Both the position numbers and the translations under genes were made by a program. Positions 28,060 through 36,033 of a DNA stretch of 64,000 nucleotides are shown piece by piece. The number at the start of each line of letters is the position of its first letter. The first letter of the stretch is position 1. The notes under the pieces are model-generated. The model searched no databases. It saw nothing but the letters and a program-made list of their open reading frames with translations, and was not told the DNA's origin. The stretch is from Streptomyces morookaense (GTDB lineage Bacteria > Actinomycetota > Actinomycetes > Streptomycetales > Streptomycetaceae): NCBI RefSeq assembly GCF_013030945.1, contig NZ_JABBXF010000039.1, positions 1 to 64,000 of the forward strand, given 5' to 3'.

Positions 28060-29385
28060 CTACCGATCCCGCCAGGGCAACTCCGCCGTGACGACGGTCG
28101 GCCCGCCGACCGGCGAATCGACGACGAGCACCCCGTCGATGGACCCGAGCCGCTCGGCGAGGCCCGCGAGCCCGCTCCCGGTGGCGGTGGTCGCACCGCC
28201 ACACCCGTCGTCCAGCACCTGCAACATCAGGCGATCACCGGACCGCCACACCTCCACGCGCCCCGCGCGTGCCCGGCTGTGCTTGCCGATGTTCTGCAGG
28301 AGTTCGGAGACGGTGAAGTAGGCGATGCCCTCGATGGCGGGAGCGGGCCGGCCGTCCAGGTCGGCCGAGACGCCCACCGGGACGGTGCAGCGCGCGGCCA
28401 GCGCCGACAGGGCGGGCCCCAGGCCGCGGTCGGTGAGGATGGCGGGGTGGATGCCGCGGGCGAGGTCGCGCAGCTCCTGCAGGGCGAGCTTCAGCTCGCC
28501 GTGCGCCTCGTCGACCATCTTGGCGGCGGCCTCGGGGTCGTCCGGCAGCTTGTCCTTGGCCAGGCCGAGGTCCATGGCGAGGGCGACGAGACGGGCCTGG
28601 GCGCCGTCGTGCAGGTCGCGTTCGATGCGGCGCAGGTCGGCGGCCGCGGTGTCGACGGCCACGCCGCGGTCCTGCTCCAGCTCGGCCACCCGGGTCGCCA
28701 GCCGGGACGGGCCCAGCAGGCCCGTCACCATCAGCCGGTCCACGTGCGCGAAGCCGCGGATCACCCATGCGGTGCCCAGCACCAGCAGCAGGCCGAGCGC
28801 GCTGGTCGCCACGATGGCGAAGGGGCCGCCGAGGTAGACGGCGTGCCCGTCGGCGTTGCCGTAGAGCTGGATGCCGGGGTGGCCGACGTAGGTGGGGAAG
28901 ACCCACTGCCAGGCCGGGTACAGGAGCATCGCCCAGCTGTACGTCCACAGCGTCACCGAGACGCAGAACGCGAACACCGCCCACGGGAAGTGCAGCACCG
29001 CGTAGAGCATGTGCCGCCACGACGTACCGCTCTTGAGCAGGGCACCCACCCAGGACAGGGGGCCGCTGCGGCCGTTGCGGATGCGCGGGTTCACCGGCTC
29101 GGGCTCGGCGATGTCGAGGCGCAGCAGCGCGCGGGCCCGCGCACGCTCCAGCGCGCCGAACCCGCGCGTGCCGGCGAGCGCCAGGGCGAGCACCGGCACG
29201 CCGAGGAAGGTGACGAGCAGGCCCGTGCCGAGGGTGGTCATCACGACGGCGTAGCAGAAGAAGAAGACGGCCAGAGGGAAGCCGAGCACCAGGTGGAGGA
29301 ACTCCCGCCAGGTGCGGCTCTCCAGCGGTGCGCGCAGCGCGGCGGGCACCCGGGGGCTGATGGTGGTTGCGTGGTGGATCGCCAT
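28060..29385 (-). CDS. Sensor histidine kinase (DesK/NarX-like), copy 1
   Basis: 441 residues from ATG 29385 (AAGGGTGG upstream). N-terminal sensor region with four or five hydrophobic segments in two pairs, then a cytoplasmic kinase: HisKA_3-type dimerisation motif LRRIERDLHDGAQARLVAL with the phospho-accepting His259, and a HATPase_c domain with the N-box ELLQNIGKHSRA, DDGCGG and GSGLAGLAERLGSIDG. Compared with the second kinase it has a longer sensor (an extra outside loop near GHPGIQLYGNADGHAVYL). Its 3' end is nearly identical in DNA sequence to that of copy 2, indicating tandem duplication. Confidence 0.9.
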   Translation of the reverse strand: MAIHHATTISPRVPAALRAPLESRTWREFLHLVLGFPLAVFFFCYAVVMTTLGTGLLVTFLGVPVLALALAGTRGFGALERARARALLRLDIAEPEPVNPRIRNGRSGPLSWVGALLKSGTSWRHMLYAVLHFPWAVFAFCVSVTLWTYSWAMLLYPAWQWVFPTYVGHPGIQLYGNADGHAVYLGGPFAIVATSALGLLLVLGTAWVIRGFAHVDRLMVTGLLGPSRLATRVAELEQDRGVAVDTAAADLRRIERDLHDGAQARLVALAMDLGLAKDKLPDDPEAAAKMVDEAHGELKLALQELRDLARGIHPAILTDRGLGPALSALAARCTVPVGVSADLDGRPAPAIEGIAYFTVSELLQNIGKHSRARAGRVEVWRSGDRLMLQVLDDGCGGATTATGSGLAGLAERLGSIDGVLVVDSPVGGPTVVTAELPWRDR

Positions 29386-29478
29386 ACGTCCACCCTTCCG
29401 GGAGGAGGGGAGCGGAACCATCCGGTGGATCGGTGTCCTGGGGGTGGGGATGTCCCCACCCCCGGACCCCGGCAGCCG

Positions 29479-30636
29479 CTACCGATCCCGCCAGGGCAGC
29501 TCGGCCGTGACGACGGTCGGCCCGCCGACCGGCGAATCGACGACGAACATCCCGTCGACGGACCCGAGCCGCTCGGCGAGGCCCGCCAGACCGCTCCCGG
29601 TGGCGGTGGACGCACCGCCGCACCCGTCGTCGCGGACCTGGAGCATGAGGCGGTCCGCCGACCGCCACACCTCCACGCGCGCCGTGAGCGCCCGGCTGTG
29701 CTTGCTGATGTTCTGCAGGAGTTCGGAGACGGTGAAGTAGGCGATGCCCTCGATGGCGGGGGCGGGACGGGTCTCCAGGTCCACCGCGACGGAGACCGGC
29801 ACCGTGCAGCGGCCCGCCACGGAGGACAGTGCCGCGTCCAGGCCGCGGTCGGTGAGCACGGCCGGGTGGATGCCGCGGGCGAGGTCGCGCAGCTCCTGCA
29901 GGGCGAGCTTCACCTCGCCGTGCGCCTCGTCGACCATCTTCGCCGCCACTTCCGGGTCCTCCAGCAGCTTCTCCTTGGCCAGGCCCAGTCCCATGGCGAG
30001 GGCGACGAGACGGGCCTGGGCGCCGTCGTGCAGATCGCGTTCGATCCGGCGCAGGTCGGCGGCCGCGGTGTCGACGACGACGCCGCGGTCCTGCTCCAGC
30101 TCCGCGATGCGCCGCTCCAGTTCGCTCGACGGGCACAGCAGGCCGCGCACCATGGTCCGGTCGACGTTGGTCAGCAGCCGGGCGATGTACCCGAGGACCG
30201 GCCAGGCGACGAAGAGCGAGACCATGACGAGGGCGAAGGTGAGGATGCCCCAGGGCAGCCGGACGAACCCGTACAGCGTGGCGCGCCAGCCGACCGGGTC
30301 CTTCAGGGTCGTCCACAACCAGCCGAAGAATCCGCGGTTCGAGCGGCCCCGCGAGCGGGCCAGCGGGCTCGGCTCGTCGATGTGCACGCCCAGCAGGCGG
30401 CGGGCCCGGCGCCGCTCCAGCCGGCCCAGCTGCCGCGCGCCCGTCAGGCCCGCGGCCAGCAGCGGCAGTCCGATGACGGTGACCGCCAGGCCGATGCCGG
30501 CGTAGAGCCACAGGGAGACATAGAAGAAGGCGACGACGGCCTCCGGCAGGTTGATCAGGAGGTGTGCGATCTCCTTCCATGTCCGCGCGTCGAATGCGGG
30601 ACGAGGTGCGGGCAGGTGGTCGTCGTCGGTGCTCAT
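29479..30636 (-). CDS. Sensor histidine kinase (DesK/NarX-like), copy 2
   Basis: 385 residues from ATG 30636. Same architecture as the neighbouring kinase: N-terminal membrane sensor with about four hydrophobic segments, motif IERDLHDGAQARLVALAMGL with His203, and the ATP-binding domain ending in identical PVGGPTVVTAELPWRDR. The sensor halves differ much more than the catalytic halves, so the two probably read different signals and act on one regulator. Divergent from the second nuo operon across 138 bases. Confidence 0.9.
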   Translation of the reverse strand: MSTDDDHLPAPRPAFDARTWKEIAHLLINLPEAVVAFFYVSLWLYAGIGLAVTVIGLPLLAAGLTGARQLGRLERRRARRLLGVHIDEPSPLARSRGRSNRGFFGWLWTTLKDPVGWRATLYGFVRLPWGILTFALVMVSLFVAWPVLGYIARLLTNVDRTMVRGLLCPSSELERRIAELEQDRGVVVDTAAADLRRIERDLHDGAQARLVALAMGLGLAKEKLLEDPEVAAKMVDEAHGEVKLALQELRDLARGIHPAVLTDRGLDAALSSVAGRCTVPVSVAVDLETRPAPAIEGIAYFTVSELLQNISKHSRALTARVEVWRSADRLMLQVRDDGCGGASTATGSGLAGLAERLGSVDGMFVVDSPVGGPTVVTAELPWRDR

Positions 30637-30696
30637 GGCCCCTAGCCTGCCCGTCCGGTGAGGCCTGTCGCCATGGGGGCCGCGGGTGGTGAGGGG

Positions 30697-30724
30697 TGGG
30701 GACAACCCCACCAGGGCCTAGACT
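30697..30724 (+). promoter_or_regulatory. Possible promoter region of the second nuo operon
   Basis: TAGACT at 30719-30724 resembles a -10 element, with TGGGGA 16 bases upstream (weak -35). An inverted repeat GGTGGGG/CCCCACC flanks the -35 position and could bind a regulator. Motif evidence only; position fits nuoA2 (start 30775). Confidence 0.3.
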
Positions 30725-30774
30725 CCCAGGCGTACAGATCGTCGAACAAACAGGACAGGGAGCGAGGGGCGGAC

Positions 30775-31191
30775 GTGCCGGAGACGACCGTGCGCGCCGG
30801 TGGTGCCGACGTCCGGCTTGCCGCCGAGTACTTCCACAGCTATTCCGTCGTCGGCCTCCTCGCGGTGATCGGAGTCCTCTTCGTCGCCGTGGCCTTCGGC
30901 GCCGGGCGGCTGCTGCGGCCGGTGGTGCCGACGCCGGAGAAACTGCTGACGTACGAGTGCGGGGTGGACCCCGTCGGCGAGGGCTGGGCGCACACGCAGG
31001 TGCGCTATTACGTGTACGCGTTCCTGTACGTGATCTTCGCGGTGGACTCGGTCTTCCTGTTCCCGTGGGCGACGGTCTTCGCCGCGCCGGGCTTCGGCGG
31101 GGCCACGCTCGTGGAGATGTTCGTCTTCCTCGGGTTCCTCGCCGTCGGCCTGCTGTATGCATGGAAGAAGGGCGTCCTGGAATGGACGTGA
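30775..31191 (+). CDS. nuoA2: NADH-quinone oxidoreductase subunit A, second cluster
   Basis: Small membrane subunit of the complex I quinone module; 138 residues from GTG 30775 (GAGGGG just upstream). Three hydrophobic segments and the family motif LLTYECGVDPVGEGW, with the cysteine-bearing loop near the quinone site, followed by YVYAFLYVIFAVDSVFLFPW. First gene of a 10-gene run; overlaps nuoB2 by ten bases. Confidence 0.93.
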   Translation: MPETTVRAGGADVRLAAEYFHSYSVVGLLAVIGVLFVAVAFGAGRLLRPVVPTPEKLLTYECGVDPVGEGWAHTQVRYYVYAFLYVIFAVDSVFLFPWATVFAAPGFGGATLVEMFVFLGFLAVGLLYAWKKGVLEWT

Positions 31192-31790
31192 CACCGGACG
31201 TGACACCCGTGACCCCCGTCGACCTCCCCGAGCCCCGCCGCCTGGGGACCCTGGCCCGGCTGGCGCCCGAACCCATGAAGGTGATCCTGAACTGGGGCCG
31301 CCGCTACAGCCTGTGGGTCTTCAACTTCGGCCTGGCCTGCTGCGCGATCGAGTTCATCGCCGCGTCGATGGCCCGGCACGACTTCATCCGCCTCGGCGTC
31401 ATCCCGTTCGCGCCCGGCCCGCGGCAGGCGGACCTCATGATCGTCTCCGGCACGGTGACGGACAAGATGGCCCCGGCCGTGAAGCGGCTGTACGAGCAGA
31501 TGCCCGAGCCGAAGTATGTGATCTCCTTCGGCGCCTGCTCGAACTGCGGCGGTCCGTACTGGGACTCGTACTCCGTGACGAAGGGCGTGGACCAGATCAT
31601 CCCCGTCGACGTCTACGTCCCCGGCTGCCCGCCGCGCCCCGAGGCGCTGCTGCAGGGCATCCTCAAGCTGCAGGAGAAGATCGCCGAGGAGTCGCTCGGC
31701 AAGCGGTACACCACCGACGCGCCGGTCGCGGCGCTGCGCAGCGGCCTGGTGACCCCGCCGCCGGCGCCCGGTGCCGGGGGGCGGGCCTGA
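31182..31790 (+). CDS. nuoB2: NADH-quinone oxidoreductase subunit B, second cluster
   Basis: Carries the terminal N2 [4Fe-4S] cluster next to the quinone site. 202 residues from ATG 31182. All four cluster cysteines are conserved with normal spacing: C53 and C54 (GLACCAIEF), C119 (FGACSNCGG) and C149 (VPGCPPRPE). A proline/threonine-rich stretch precedes the domain. Its usual partner NuoD is not encoded here, although NuoB and NuoD normally build the quinone pocket together. TGATG junction to nuoC2. Confidence 0.93.
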   Translation: MDVTPDVTPVTPVDLPEPRRLGTLARLAPEPMKVILNWGRRYSLWVFNFGLACCAIEFIAASMARHDFIRLGVIPFAPGPRQADLMIVSGTVTDKMAPAVKRLYEQMPEPKYVISFGACSNCGGPYWDSYSVTKGVDQIIPVDVYVPGCPPRPEALLQGILKLQEKIAEESLGKRYTTDAPVAALRSGLVTPPPAPGAGGRA

Positions 31791-33568
31791 TGACGGCTGT
31801 CGGCTGGCTGCCGGAAGCCCCCGAGGCGCTCTTCGGAGAGGGCGCGACCGCGGAGGAGGCGTACGGCCTGCTCACGGTGGACGTCCCCGCGGAGTCCTGG
31901 ATCACCACGCTGGAGACCGCCCGCGACCGGCTGGGCTGCACGTTCTTCGACTGGCTGAGCGCCGTGGACGAGCCCGGCACGGGCTTCCGCGTGTGCGCAC
32001 ACGTGGTGGGCCTCGCGGGCGGGGTGCACCGGCTGCTCGTCCGTACGACGGTGCCGCACGAGGCCCCGGTTCTCCCGACGGCGGTCGGCGTGTACGCCGG
32101 TGCGGAGTGGCACGAGCGCGAGACGCACGAGATGTTCGGCGTGGACTTCACGGGCCACCCGCACCTGGTCCCGCTCCTCCTCCCCGAGGGCTTCGAGGGC
32201 CACCCCCTGCGCAAGGACTTCGTCCTGGCGGCACGGGTGGCCAAGGCGTGGCCCGGCGCGAAGGAGCCGGGCGAACCGGCGGAAGGCGGCCCGAAGCGCC
32301 GCCAGATGCTGCCGCCGGGCGTCCCCGACCCGAACGAATGGGGCCCCCTGAAGGGCCAACTCCCTCCGGCCCCGGCCAGGCCGGCTCGCGCCGCACGCAC
32401 GCCGGGTGCCTCCACGGACCGCCCGGTGCGGCGCACCCGCACGGCGGGCGAGGGCTCGGCGAGCCAGGCGGCCGAGGCGCCGGTGCGGCGGGCACGGAGT
32501 GCGAGTGAGGGTTCGGCAAGTCAGGCGGCTGAGGCTCCGGTGCGCCGGACGCGCAGTGCGAGTGAGGGTTCGGCGAGCCAGGCGGCTGCCGCCCCGGCGC
32601 GCCGCACCCGCAGCGCGGCCGACGGCTCGGCGAGCCAGCAGCCGGCCACGGCAGAACCGCGCTCGTCGGACGCCCCGTGGCACCACGCCCGCCCGGCCTT
32701 CGACTCTCCTGAACGACCCGAGGCGGCAGAGCCGCACACGGCCCCGGCGTCCGAACCGGCCCCCGGTGCCGGCGCACCGGCCGCGGCGCCCGAACCACCT
32801 TCCGGCCCGGCCGCAGGCGAACCGGCGGAGCCGCGTACCCCCGACGAGCCCGCCGCAGGCGAACCGGCCGGAGGCCCGGCCCCCGGTGGAGCCGGGAGCA
32901 GCCCGGAGCGGGACCCGGAGTCCGACCCCGAGCCCGCCGCAGGCGAACCGGCCGCGGCGCCGGAGCCGCGTACCCCCGACGAGCCCGCCGCAGGCGAACC
33001 GGCCGGAGGCCCGGCCCCCGGTGGAGCCGGGAGCAGCCCGGAGCGGGACCCGGAGTCCGACCCCGAGCCCGCCGCAGGCGAACCGGCCGCGGCGCCGGAG
33101 CCGCGTACCCCCGACGAGCCCGCCGCAGGCGAACCGGCCGGAGGCCCGGCCCCCGGTGGAGCCGGGAGCAGCCCGGAGCGGGACCCGGAGTCCGACCCCG
33201 AGCCCGCCGCAGGCGAACCGGCCGCGGCGCCGGAGCCGCGTACCCCCGACGAGCCCGCCGCAGGCGAACCGGCCGGAGGCCCGGCCCCCGGTGGAGCCGG
33301 GAGCAGCCCGGAGCGGGACCCGGAGTCCGACCCCGAGCCCGCCGCAGGCGAACCGGCCGCGGCGCCGGAGCCGCGTACCCCCGACGAGCCCGCCGCAGGC
33401 GAACCGGCCGGAGGCCCGGCCCCCGGTGGAGCCGGGAGCAGCCCGGAGCGGGACCCGGAGTCCGACCCCGAGCCCGCCGCAGGCGAACCGCGTACCCCGA
33501 CCGAGCCCGCCGCAGGCGAATCCGGTGAACCCCGTCAGAACAACCCCGCCGGAGGCGACACCGTATGA
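31790..33568 (+). CDS. nuoC2: NADH-quinone oxidoreductase subunit C, second cluster, with a long repetitive C-terminal tail
   Basis: 592 residues from ATG 31790, roughly three times a normal NuoC (~200). Residues 1-~195 are a standard NuoC domain with the signature EWHERETHEMFGVDFTGHP and the GHPLRKDF and PNEWGPLKGQLPP segments. From ~200 on the sequence is low-complexity and apparently disordered: four 19-residue units (P-V-R-R-T/A-R-S-A-S-E-G-S-A-S-Q...) at 212-~287, an Ala/Pro-rich linker, then nearly five 45-residue Pro/Glu/Gly/Ala units starting at residues 349, 394, 439, 484 and 529. No NuoD domain is fused, and nuoD is missing from the cluster. Stop overlaps nuoH2 (ATGA), so the frame is maintained through the repeats. 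Confidence 0.9.
   Translation: MTAVGWLPEAPEALFGEGATAEEAYGLLTVDVPAESWITTLETARDRLGCTFFDWLSAVDEPGTGFRVCAHVVGLAGGVHRLLVRTTVPHEAPVLPTAVGVYAGAEWHERETHEMFGVDFTGHPHLVPLLLPEGFEGHPLRKDFVLAARVAKAWPGAKEPGEPAEGGPKRRQMLPPGVPDPNEWGPLKGQLPPAPARPARAARTPGASTDRPVRRTRTAGEGSASQAAEAPVRRARSASEGSASQAAEAPVRRTRSASEGSASQAAAAPARRTRSAADGSASQQPATAEPRSSDAPWHHARPAFDSPERPEAAEPHTAPASEPAPGAGAPAAAPEPPSGPAAGEPAEPRTPDEPAAGEPAGGPAPGGAGSSPERDPESDPEPAAGEPAAAPEPRTPDEPAAGEPAGGPAPGGAGSSPERDPESDPEPAAGEPAAAPEPRTPDEPAAGEPAGGPAPGGAGSSPERDPESDPEPAAGEPAAAPEPRTPDEPAAGEPAGGPAPGGAGSSPERDPESDPEPAAGEPAAAPEPRTPDEPAAGEPAGGPAPGGAGSSPERDPESDPEPAAGEPRTPTEPAAGESGEPRQNNPAGGDTV
32423..32650 (+). repeat. Four degenerate 57-bp tandem repeats inside nuoC2
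   Basis: Units begin at 32423, 32480, 32537 and 32594 and encode 19-residue Arg/Ser/Ala-rich blocks sharing the core EGSASQAA. The units have diverged and so appear older than the 135-bp array downstream. Confidence 0.85.
32834..33490 (+). repeat. Tandem array of a 135-bp unit inside nuoC2
   Basis: Units begin at 32834, 32969, 33104, 33239 and 33374, each exactly 135 bases apart; the first four are virtually identical and the fifth is cut short near 33490. Each encodes 45 residues starting RTPDEPAAGEPAGG. The near identity and multiple-of-three period indicate recent slippage or unequal recombination that keeps the reading frame, so copy number may vary between strains. Confidence 0.95.
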
Positions 33569-34530
33569 GTGGCACCCTCGACGTCGTCCTGCGCCTGCTC
33601 GCCGTGTTCGTCGCGTTCATCGCGCTGCCGCTGGTCGTCGGGCAGACCGAGCACAAGGTCATGGCCCATATGCAGGGGCGCCTCGGGCCCATGTACGCCG
33701 GCGGGTTCCACGGGTGGGCGCAGCTCGTCGCCGACGGCGTGAAGTTCGCGCAGAAGGAGGACGTCGTCCCCGCGGGAGCGGACCGGCGGGTCTTCCAGCT
33801 CGCGCCCGTCGTCGCGCTGCTGCCGTACCTGCTCGTGCTCATCGCTATCCCGGTCGGACCGGGCAACGCCGTGGGGCAGTTCGTCGACGCCGGCATCTTT
33901 TTCGTCCTCGCCGTCATGGGCGTCGGCGTCCTCGGCTCGCTGATGGCCGGCTGGGCGTCGGCCAACAAGTTCTCCCTGCTGGGCGGCCTGCGCACCGCCG
34001 CCCAGCTGATGGCGTACGAGCTGCCGATGCTGCTCGCCGCCGCCTCGGTCGCCATGGCGGCCGGCACCGTCTCGCTGCCCGGCATCCTGGACGCCTTCCA
34101 CTGGTGGTGGGTGCCCTGGCAGATCGTCGGCGGACTGGTCTTCTTCACGGCCGGCCTGGCCGAACTGCAGCGGCCGCCGTTCGACATGCCGGTCGCCGAC
34201 TCGGAGATCATCTTCGGTGCGTACACCGAGTACACCGGCCTGCGCTTCGCGATGTTCCTGCTCGCGGAGTTCGCGGGCATCGTGGTTCTCTGCGCCCTGA
34301 CCGCGGTCCTCTTCCTCGGCGGCTGGCACGGCCCCTTCGGGGCCGACGGCCTCGGCTGGCTGTGGACGCTGCTCAAGACGGCCGTGCTCGCGTTCGTCGT
34401 GATCTGGCTGCGCGTGAGCTATCCGCGGCTGCGCGAGGACCAGTTGCAGAAGCTGGCCTGGACCGTGCTCATCCCGCTCGCGCTCGCGCAGATCGCGCTG
34501 ACCGGCATCGTGAAGGTGGCGATCCAGTAA
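33565..34530 (+). CDS. nuoH2: NADH-quinone oxidoreductase subunit H, second cluster
   Basis: 321 residues from ATG 33565, overlapping the nuoC2 stop. Motifs EHKVMAHMQGRLGPMYAGG and ELQRPPFDMPVADSEIIFG correspond to the conserved NuoH loops; the second has Leu-Gln where the main-cluster copy has Thr-Asn. About eight hydrophobic segments. Unlike the main copy (462 residues) it has no C-terminal tail. TAATG junction with nuoI2. Confidence 0.94.
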   Translation: MSGTLDVVLRLLAVFVAFIALPLVVGQTEHKVMAHMQGRLGPMYAGGFHGWAQLVADGVKFAQKEDVVPAGADRRVFQLAPVVALLPYLLVLIAIPVGPGNAVGQFVDAGIFFVLAVMGVGVLGSLMAGWASANKFSLLGGLRTAAQLMAYELPMLLAAASVAMAAGTVSLPGILDAFHWWWVPWQIVGGLVFFTAGLAELQRPPFDMPVADSEIIFGAYTEYTGLRFAMFLLAEFAGIVVLCALTAVLFLGGWHGPFGADGLGWLWTLLKTAVLAFVVIWLRVSYPRLREDQLQKLAWTVLIPLALAQIALTGIVKVAIQ

Positions 34531-35087
34531 TGCCCGTCCCCGGCTCCGGCCTCGCCAAGGGCCTCGCCGTCACGCTCCGGACGATGACCCGTCGCTCGGT
34601 CACCGCCCAGTACCCGGACGTGCAGCCCGAACTGGCCCCCCGCACCCGCGGGGTCATCGGCCTGTTCGAGGAGAACTGCACCGTCTGCATGCTGTGCGCC
34701 CGCGAGTGCCCGGACTGGTGCATCTACATCGACTCCCACAAGGAGACCGTGCCCGCGGCCGTCCCCGGCGGCCGCGAACGCAGCCGGAACGTCCTCGACC
34801 GCTTCGCGATCGACTTCGCGCTGTGCATGTACTGCGGCATCTGCATCGAGGTGTGTCCGTTCGACGCCCTGTTCTGGTCGCCGGAGTTCGAGTACGCCGA
34901 GACGGACATCCACGAGCTCACCCACGAACGCGACCGGCTCCGCGAGTGGATGTGGACCGTCCCCGAGCCGCCCGCGCTCGACCCTGCGGCCGAGGAACCC
35001 AAGGAGATCGCGGCCGCCCGCAAGACGGCCGAGAAGCTGGCAGCACAGCAGGCGAAGGAAAACACCGAGGAAGGGGACAGCGCATGA
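34530..35087 (+). CDS. nuoI2: NADH-quinone oxidoreductase subunit I, second cluster
   Basis: 185 residues. Two full CxxCxxCxxxCP-type motifs, cysteines at 50, 53, 56, 60 (CTVCMLCARECP) and 99, 102, 105, 109 (CMYCGICIEVCP), so both [4Fe-4S] clusters should form. A charged Ala/Glu/Lys tail follows residue 150. With nuoE, F and G absent it may be the first electron acceptor of this complex, for example from a reduced ferredoxin (inference). Confidence 0.93.
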   Translation: MPVPGSGLAKGLAVTLRTMTRRSVTAQYPDVQPELAPRTRGVIGLFEENCTVCMLCARECPDWCIYIDSHKETVPAAVPGGRERSRNVLDRFAIDFALCMYCGICIEVCPFDALFWSPEFEYAETDIHELTHERDRLREWMWTVPEPPALDPAAEEPKEIAAARKTAEKLAAQQAKENTEEGDSA

Positions 35088-35668
35088 CCGGCCACACGCT
35101 CGCCGCGCAGGCGCCCGGCTTCCTCTCCCCCTCCGGCGTCGAGGTCGCCTTCCTCCTCGTCGGCATCGTCACCCTCGGCGCGGCCCTCATCACCGTCACC
35201 ACCCGGCAGCTGGTGCACGCCGCCCTGTGGCTGGTGGTGGCGCTCGGCGGGCTCGCCGTGGAGTACCTGCTGCTGACCGCGGAGTTCATCGCCTGGGTAC
35301 AGGTGCTGATCTACGTCGGCTCCGTCGTCGTGCTCCTCCTCTTCGGGCTGATGCTCACCAAGGCCCCCATCGGCCGCTCCCCGGACGCCGATTCGGGCAA
35401 CCGCTGGGCCGCCCTCACGGTGGCCGTCGCGGCCGCGGCCGCGCTCGTCTGGGTCGTCGTGGACGCCTTCCGGACGACCTGGATCGACCTGCGCGGCTCC
35501 CCGCAGGGCACCACGAAGGTCACCGGCGACATCCTCTTCCGGCACTGGGTGCTGCCGTTCGAGGCCCTGTCCGTCCTGCTGCTCGCCGCACTGGTCGGCG
35601 CGATCGTCCTGTCCCGCAAGGGACAGGGGGAAAGACGCGGCGAAAGCGGAGAAGGGGAGCAGCACTGA
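35084..35668 (+). CDS. nuoJ2: NADH-quinone oxidoreductase subunit J, second cluster
   Basis: 194 residues from ATG 35084 (ATGA overlap with nuoI2). Five hydrophobic segments; VQVLIYVGSVVVLLLFGLML is the signature helix. Shorter than the main-cluster NuoJ because the hydrophilic tail is only ~15 residues. TGATG junction with nuoK2. Confidence 0.92.
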   Translation: MTGHTLAAQAPGFLSPSGVEVAFLLVGIVTLGAALITVTTRQLVHAALWLVVALGGLAVEYLLLTAEFIAWVQVLIYVGSVVVLLLFGLMLTKAPIGRSPDADSGNRWAALTVAVAAAAALVWVVVDAFRTTWIDLRGSPQGTTKVTGDILFRHWVLPFEALSVLLLAALVGAIVLSRKGQGERRGESGEGEQH

Positions 35669-36033
35669 TGCATCTCGTCTATCCCGCCGTCCTCGCCGCC
35701 CTCCTCTTCTGCGTGGGCCTCTACGGCGTGCTCGCCCGGCGCAACGCGATCCTGGTCCTGATGTCCGTCGAGCTGATGCTCAACGCCGTCAACCTCAACC
35801 TCGTCGCCTTCGACGTGTGGCTGCGCGACACGCTCCACGCCGGACAGGCGCTCACCCTCTTCGTCATCGCCGTCGCCGCCGCCGAGATCGGCATCGGCCT
35901 GGCCATCGTCCTGCTCGTCCACCGCAACCGCGGCACCGCCGACATCGACCGGCTCCGCGACCTCAAGGAGACGCCGGACGACCGCCCCGAACGACCCGAG
36001 CAGGACCAGCAGAAGGCGGAGGCCGCCGCGTGA
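35668..36033 (+). CDS. nuoK2: NADH-quinone oxidoreductase subunit K, second cluster
   Basis: 121 residues, ATG 35668. Three helices with the buried acidic residues in LMSVELMLNAVNLNL and VIAVAAAEIGIGLAI, as in the main-cluster NuoK. It has an extra ~22-residue charged C-terminus. Stop overlaps the nuoL2 GTG. Confidence 0.93.
   Translation: MHLVYPAVLAALLFCVGLYGVLARRNAILVLMSVELMLNAVNLNLVAFDVWLRDTLHAGQALTLFVIAVAAAEIGIGLAIVLLVHRNRGTADIDRLRDLKETPDDRPERPEQDQQKAEAAA

Noticed and set aside
32834..33490. Possible CRISPR-like array
   Set aside because: The units are contiguous, 135 bases long, with no unique spacers, and are translated in frame as part of NuoC2.
32148..34376. Antisense repetitive reading frame over nuoC2/nuoH2
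   Set aside because: Repeats in it are only the complement of the nuoC2 array; no start context or domain.
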